DNA from: Desulfobacteraceae bacterium
GTDB taxonomy: Bacteria > Desulfobacterota > Desulfobacteria > Desulfobacterales > Desulfosalsimonadaceae
Assembly: GCA_011389605.1 (NCBI GenBank)
Contig: JAABTZ010000204.1
Span: 1 to 6,222 of the forward strand
Reading direction: 5' to 3'
Length of the DNA stretch: 6,222 nucleotides
Program-made: the position numbers and the translations under genes
Part shown: piece by piece, positions 5,479-6,222 of the stretch
Layout of the letters: the number at the start of each line of letters is the position of its first letter
Position numbering within the stretch: the stretch's first letter is position 1
The notes under the pieces: generated by a model
What the model was told of the DNA's origin: nothing
The model's input: the letters and a program-made list of their open reading frames with translations, nothing else
The model's database searches: none

Positions 5479-6222
5479 ATGGAAAAGTATTACAAGGAAC
5501 GCTTTGAAGTCATGAAAAGACTTGCCAAAACAGTTGCCCCGTTTATGGAGGCCAACGAAATCCTTGAAAAGATGCGCTCAGAGCTGCGCGAAATCATACC
5601 GGATGCAATGGAGGCCTGCATTCTGCTGCTTGACCCTGAAGCAGGCAAATATACCCGGCCCCTGCAGTGCGCCTTGCATGACCGCCCTGAAAACTGCCTT
5701 AAATGCAAACGCCACAGGCCGGCCATCCAGCAGGCAATTGCCAGAAAAAAAGCCGTGGTTGTAACCGGCAGCCAGCCGGTCATCCGGCATGACGGCACAT
5801 CGATACCGATCGGGCCGGAAGCCGCGGTGCCCCTTTTTCAAGGAGATCAGCTTCTGGCCGTGGTCTCGGTTGTTGCACGGCCCGGGGTTCGTTTTTCCAG
5901 TCGGGAATTTTTTCTGCTCCAGGATTTTGCCGAAACCGTGGAAAATCTTATTATAAGCGCCAAAAAACACTGGGCCATGACCCAGGAAAAAATCCGCATC
6001 AACCGGATGCTGACTCAGCTGTCCCCCTTTGTCCCCCAGTCCGTGCGCAAAATTGTGGAAAATGACCCGGAGATGATCGACAGGGAAAAAGAGAAAAAGG
6101 ATGTGAGCATTTTATTTCTGGATCTGGAAGGATATACCAAACTTTCCATCGACCGGCCTGAAGACGAGGTAAACACTCTTGTGGAAAAAATATTTTCCAG
6201 CTTCGTGGATCCCATCCACCGC
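5479..6222 (+). CDS. GAF-domain class III adenylate/guanylate cyclase, N-terminal part (3' end outside window)
   Basis: The first 248 codons are present and the frame is open to the last base. Residues 1-40 are helical, and about 25-160 form a GAF sensor domain, with AAVPLFQGDQLLAVVSV (115-131) and the closing FFLLQDFAETVENLI helix (144-158) typical of GAF folds. A helical linker with QLSPFVPQSVRKIV (180-193) leads into the cyclase catalytic domain, which begins KDVSILFLDLEGYTKLS (207-223). D215 is the expected first metal-binding aspartate. The second aspartate and the residues that choose ATP or GTP lie beyond the window, so adenylate versus guanylate specificity is open. The GAF domain carries a Cys/His group (C64, C73, C76, H79) that could bind a metal or respond to redox. 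It is soluble as far as seen, with no membrane segment. It follows the methyltransferase by 13 nt in the same operon. Confidence 0.88.
   Translation, partial: MEKYYKERFEVMKRLAKTVAPFMEANEILEKMRSELREIIPDAMEACILLLDPEAGKYTRPLQCALHDRPENCLKCKRHRPAIQQAIARKKAVVVTGSQPVIRHDGTSIPIGPEAAVPLFQGDQLLAVVSVVARPGVRFSSREFFLLQDFAETVENLIISAKKHWAMTQEKIRINRMLTQLSPFVPQSVRKIVENDPEMIDREKEKKDVSILFLDLEGYTKLSIDRPEDEVNTLVEKIFSSFVDPIHR

Overview
The window carries six protein-coding genes in about 6.2 kb, roughly 50% G+C inside genes, with one AT-rich divergent intergenic region. The gene set, protein style and tight gene spacing suggest a Gram-negative bacterium, most likely a Desulfobacterota (Desulfobacterales-like, sulfate-reducer group) genome. 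That placement rests on family resemblance from memory and is an inference. There are no RNA genes, insertion sequences, CRISPR repeats or phage genes that I can see.

Layout. (1) Positions 1-411, plus strand: the C-terminal part of a cardiolipin synthase / phospholipase D protein, cut by the window's left edge, with its second HKD motif intact. (2) Positions 420-1334, minus strand: a complete PHP-domain metal-dependent phosphoesterase, convergent with the first gene and separated from it by only 8 bp. (3) Positions 1335-1592: an AT-rich divergent intergenic region with candidate promoters in both directions, an 8-bp tandem repeat, a 10-bp direct repeat and a perfect 10-4-10 inverted repeat. 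(4) Positions 1593-6222, plus strand: a compact four-gene operon that runs off the right edge.

The operon starts with a DUF2868-type multi-spanning membrane protein and continues with a DUF3482-type GTPase (TTG start, 8-nt overlap). Next comes a PrmA-like methyltransferase whose N-terminus looks like a winged helix (ATGA overlap). The last gene is a GAF-domain class III nucleotide cyclase, cut by the right edge (13-nt gap). The membrane protein and GTPase are a recurrent pair of unknown function and probably work together at the inner membrane. The GTPase has its own glycine-rich hydrophobic segment, so it could insert into or dock on the membrane. The two downstream genes are translationally linked to this pair but have no obvious biochemical link to it. 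They suggest that a regulatory or modification activity (methyl transfer, cAMP/cGMP signalling) is co-expressed with the membrane GTPase module.

The most interesting points are the uncharacterised membrane-protein/GTPase pair, the divergent NTRD in place of the GTPase NKxD motif, the winged-helix/PrmA-like fusion, the Cys/His cluster in the GAF domain of the cyclase, and the structured divergent regulatory region.
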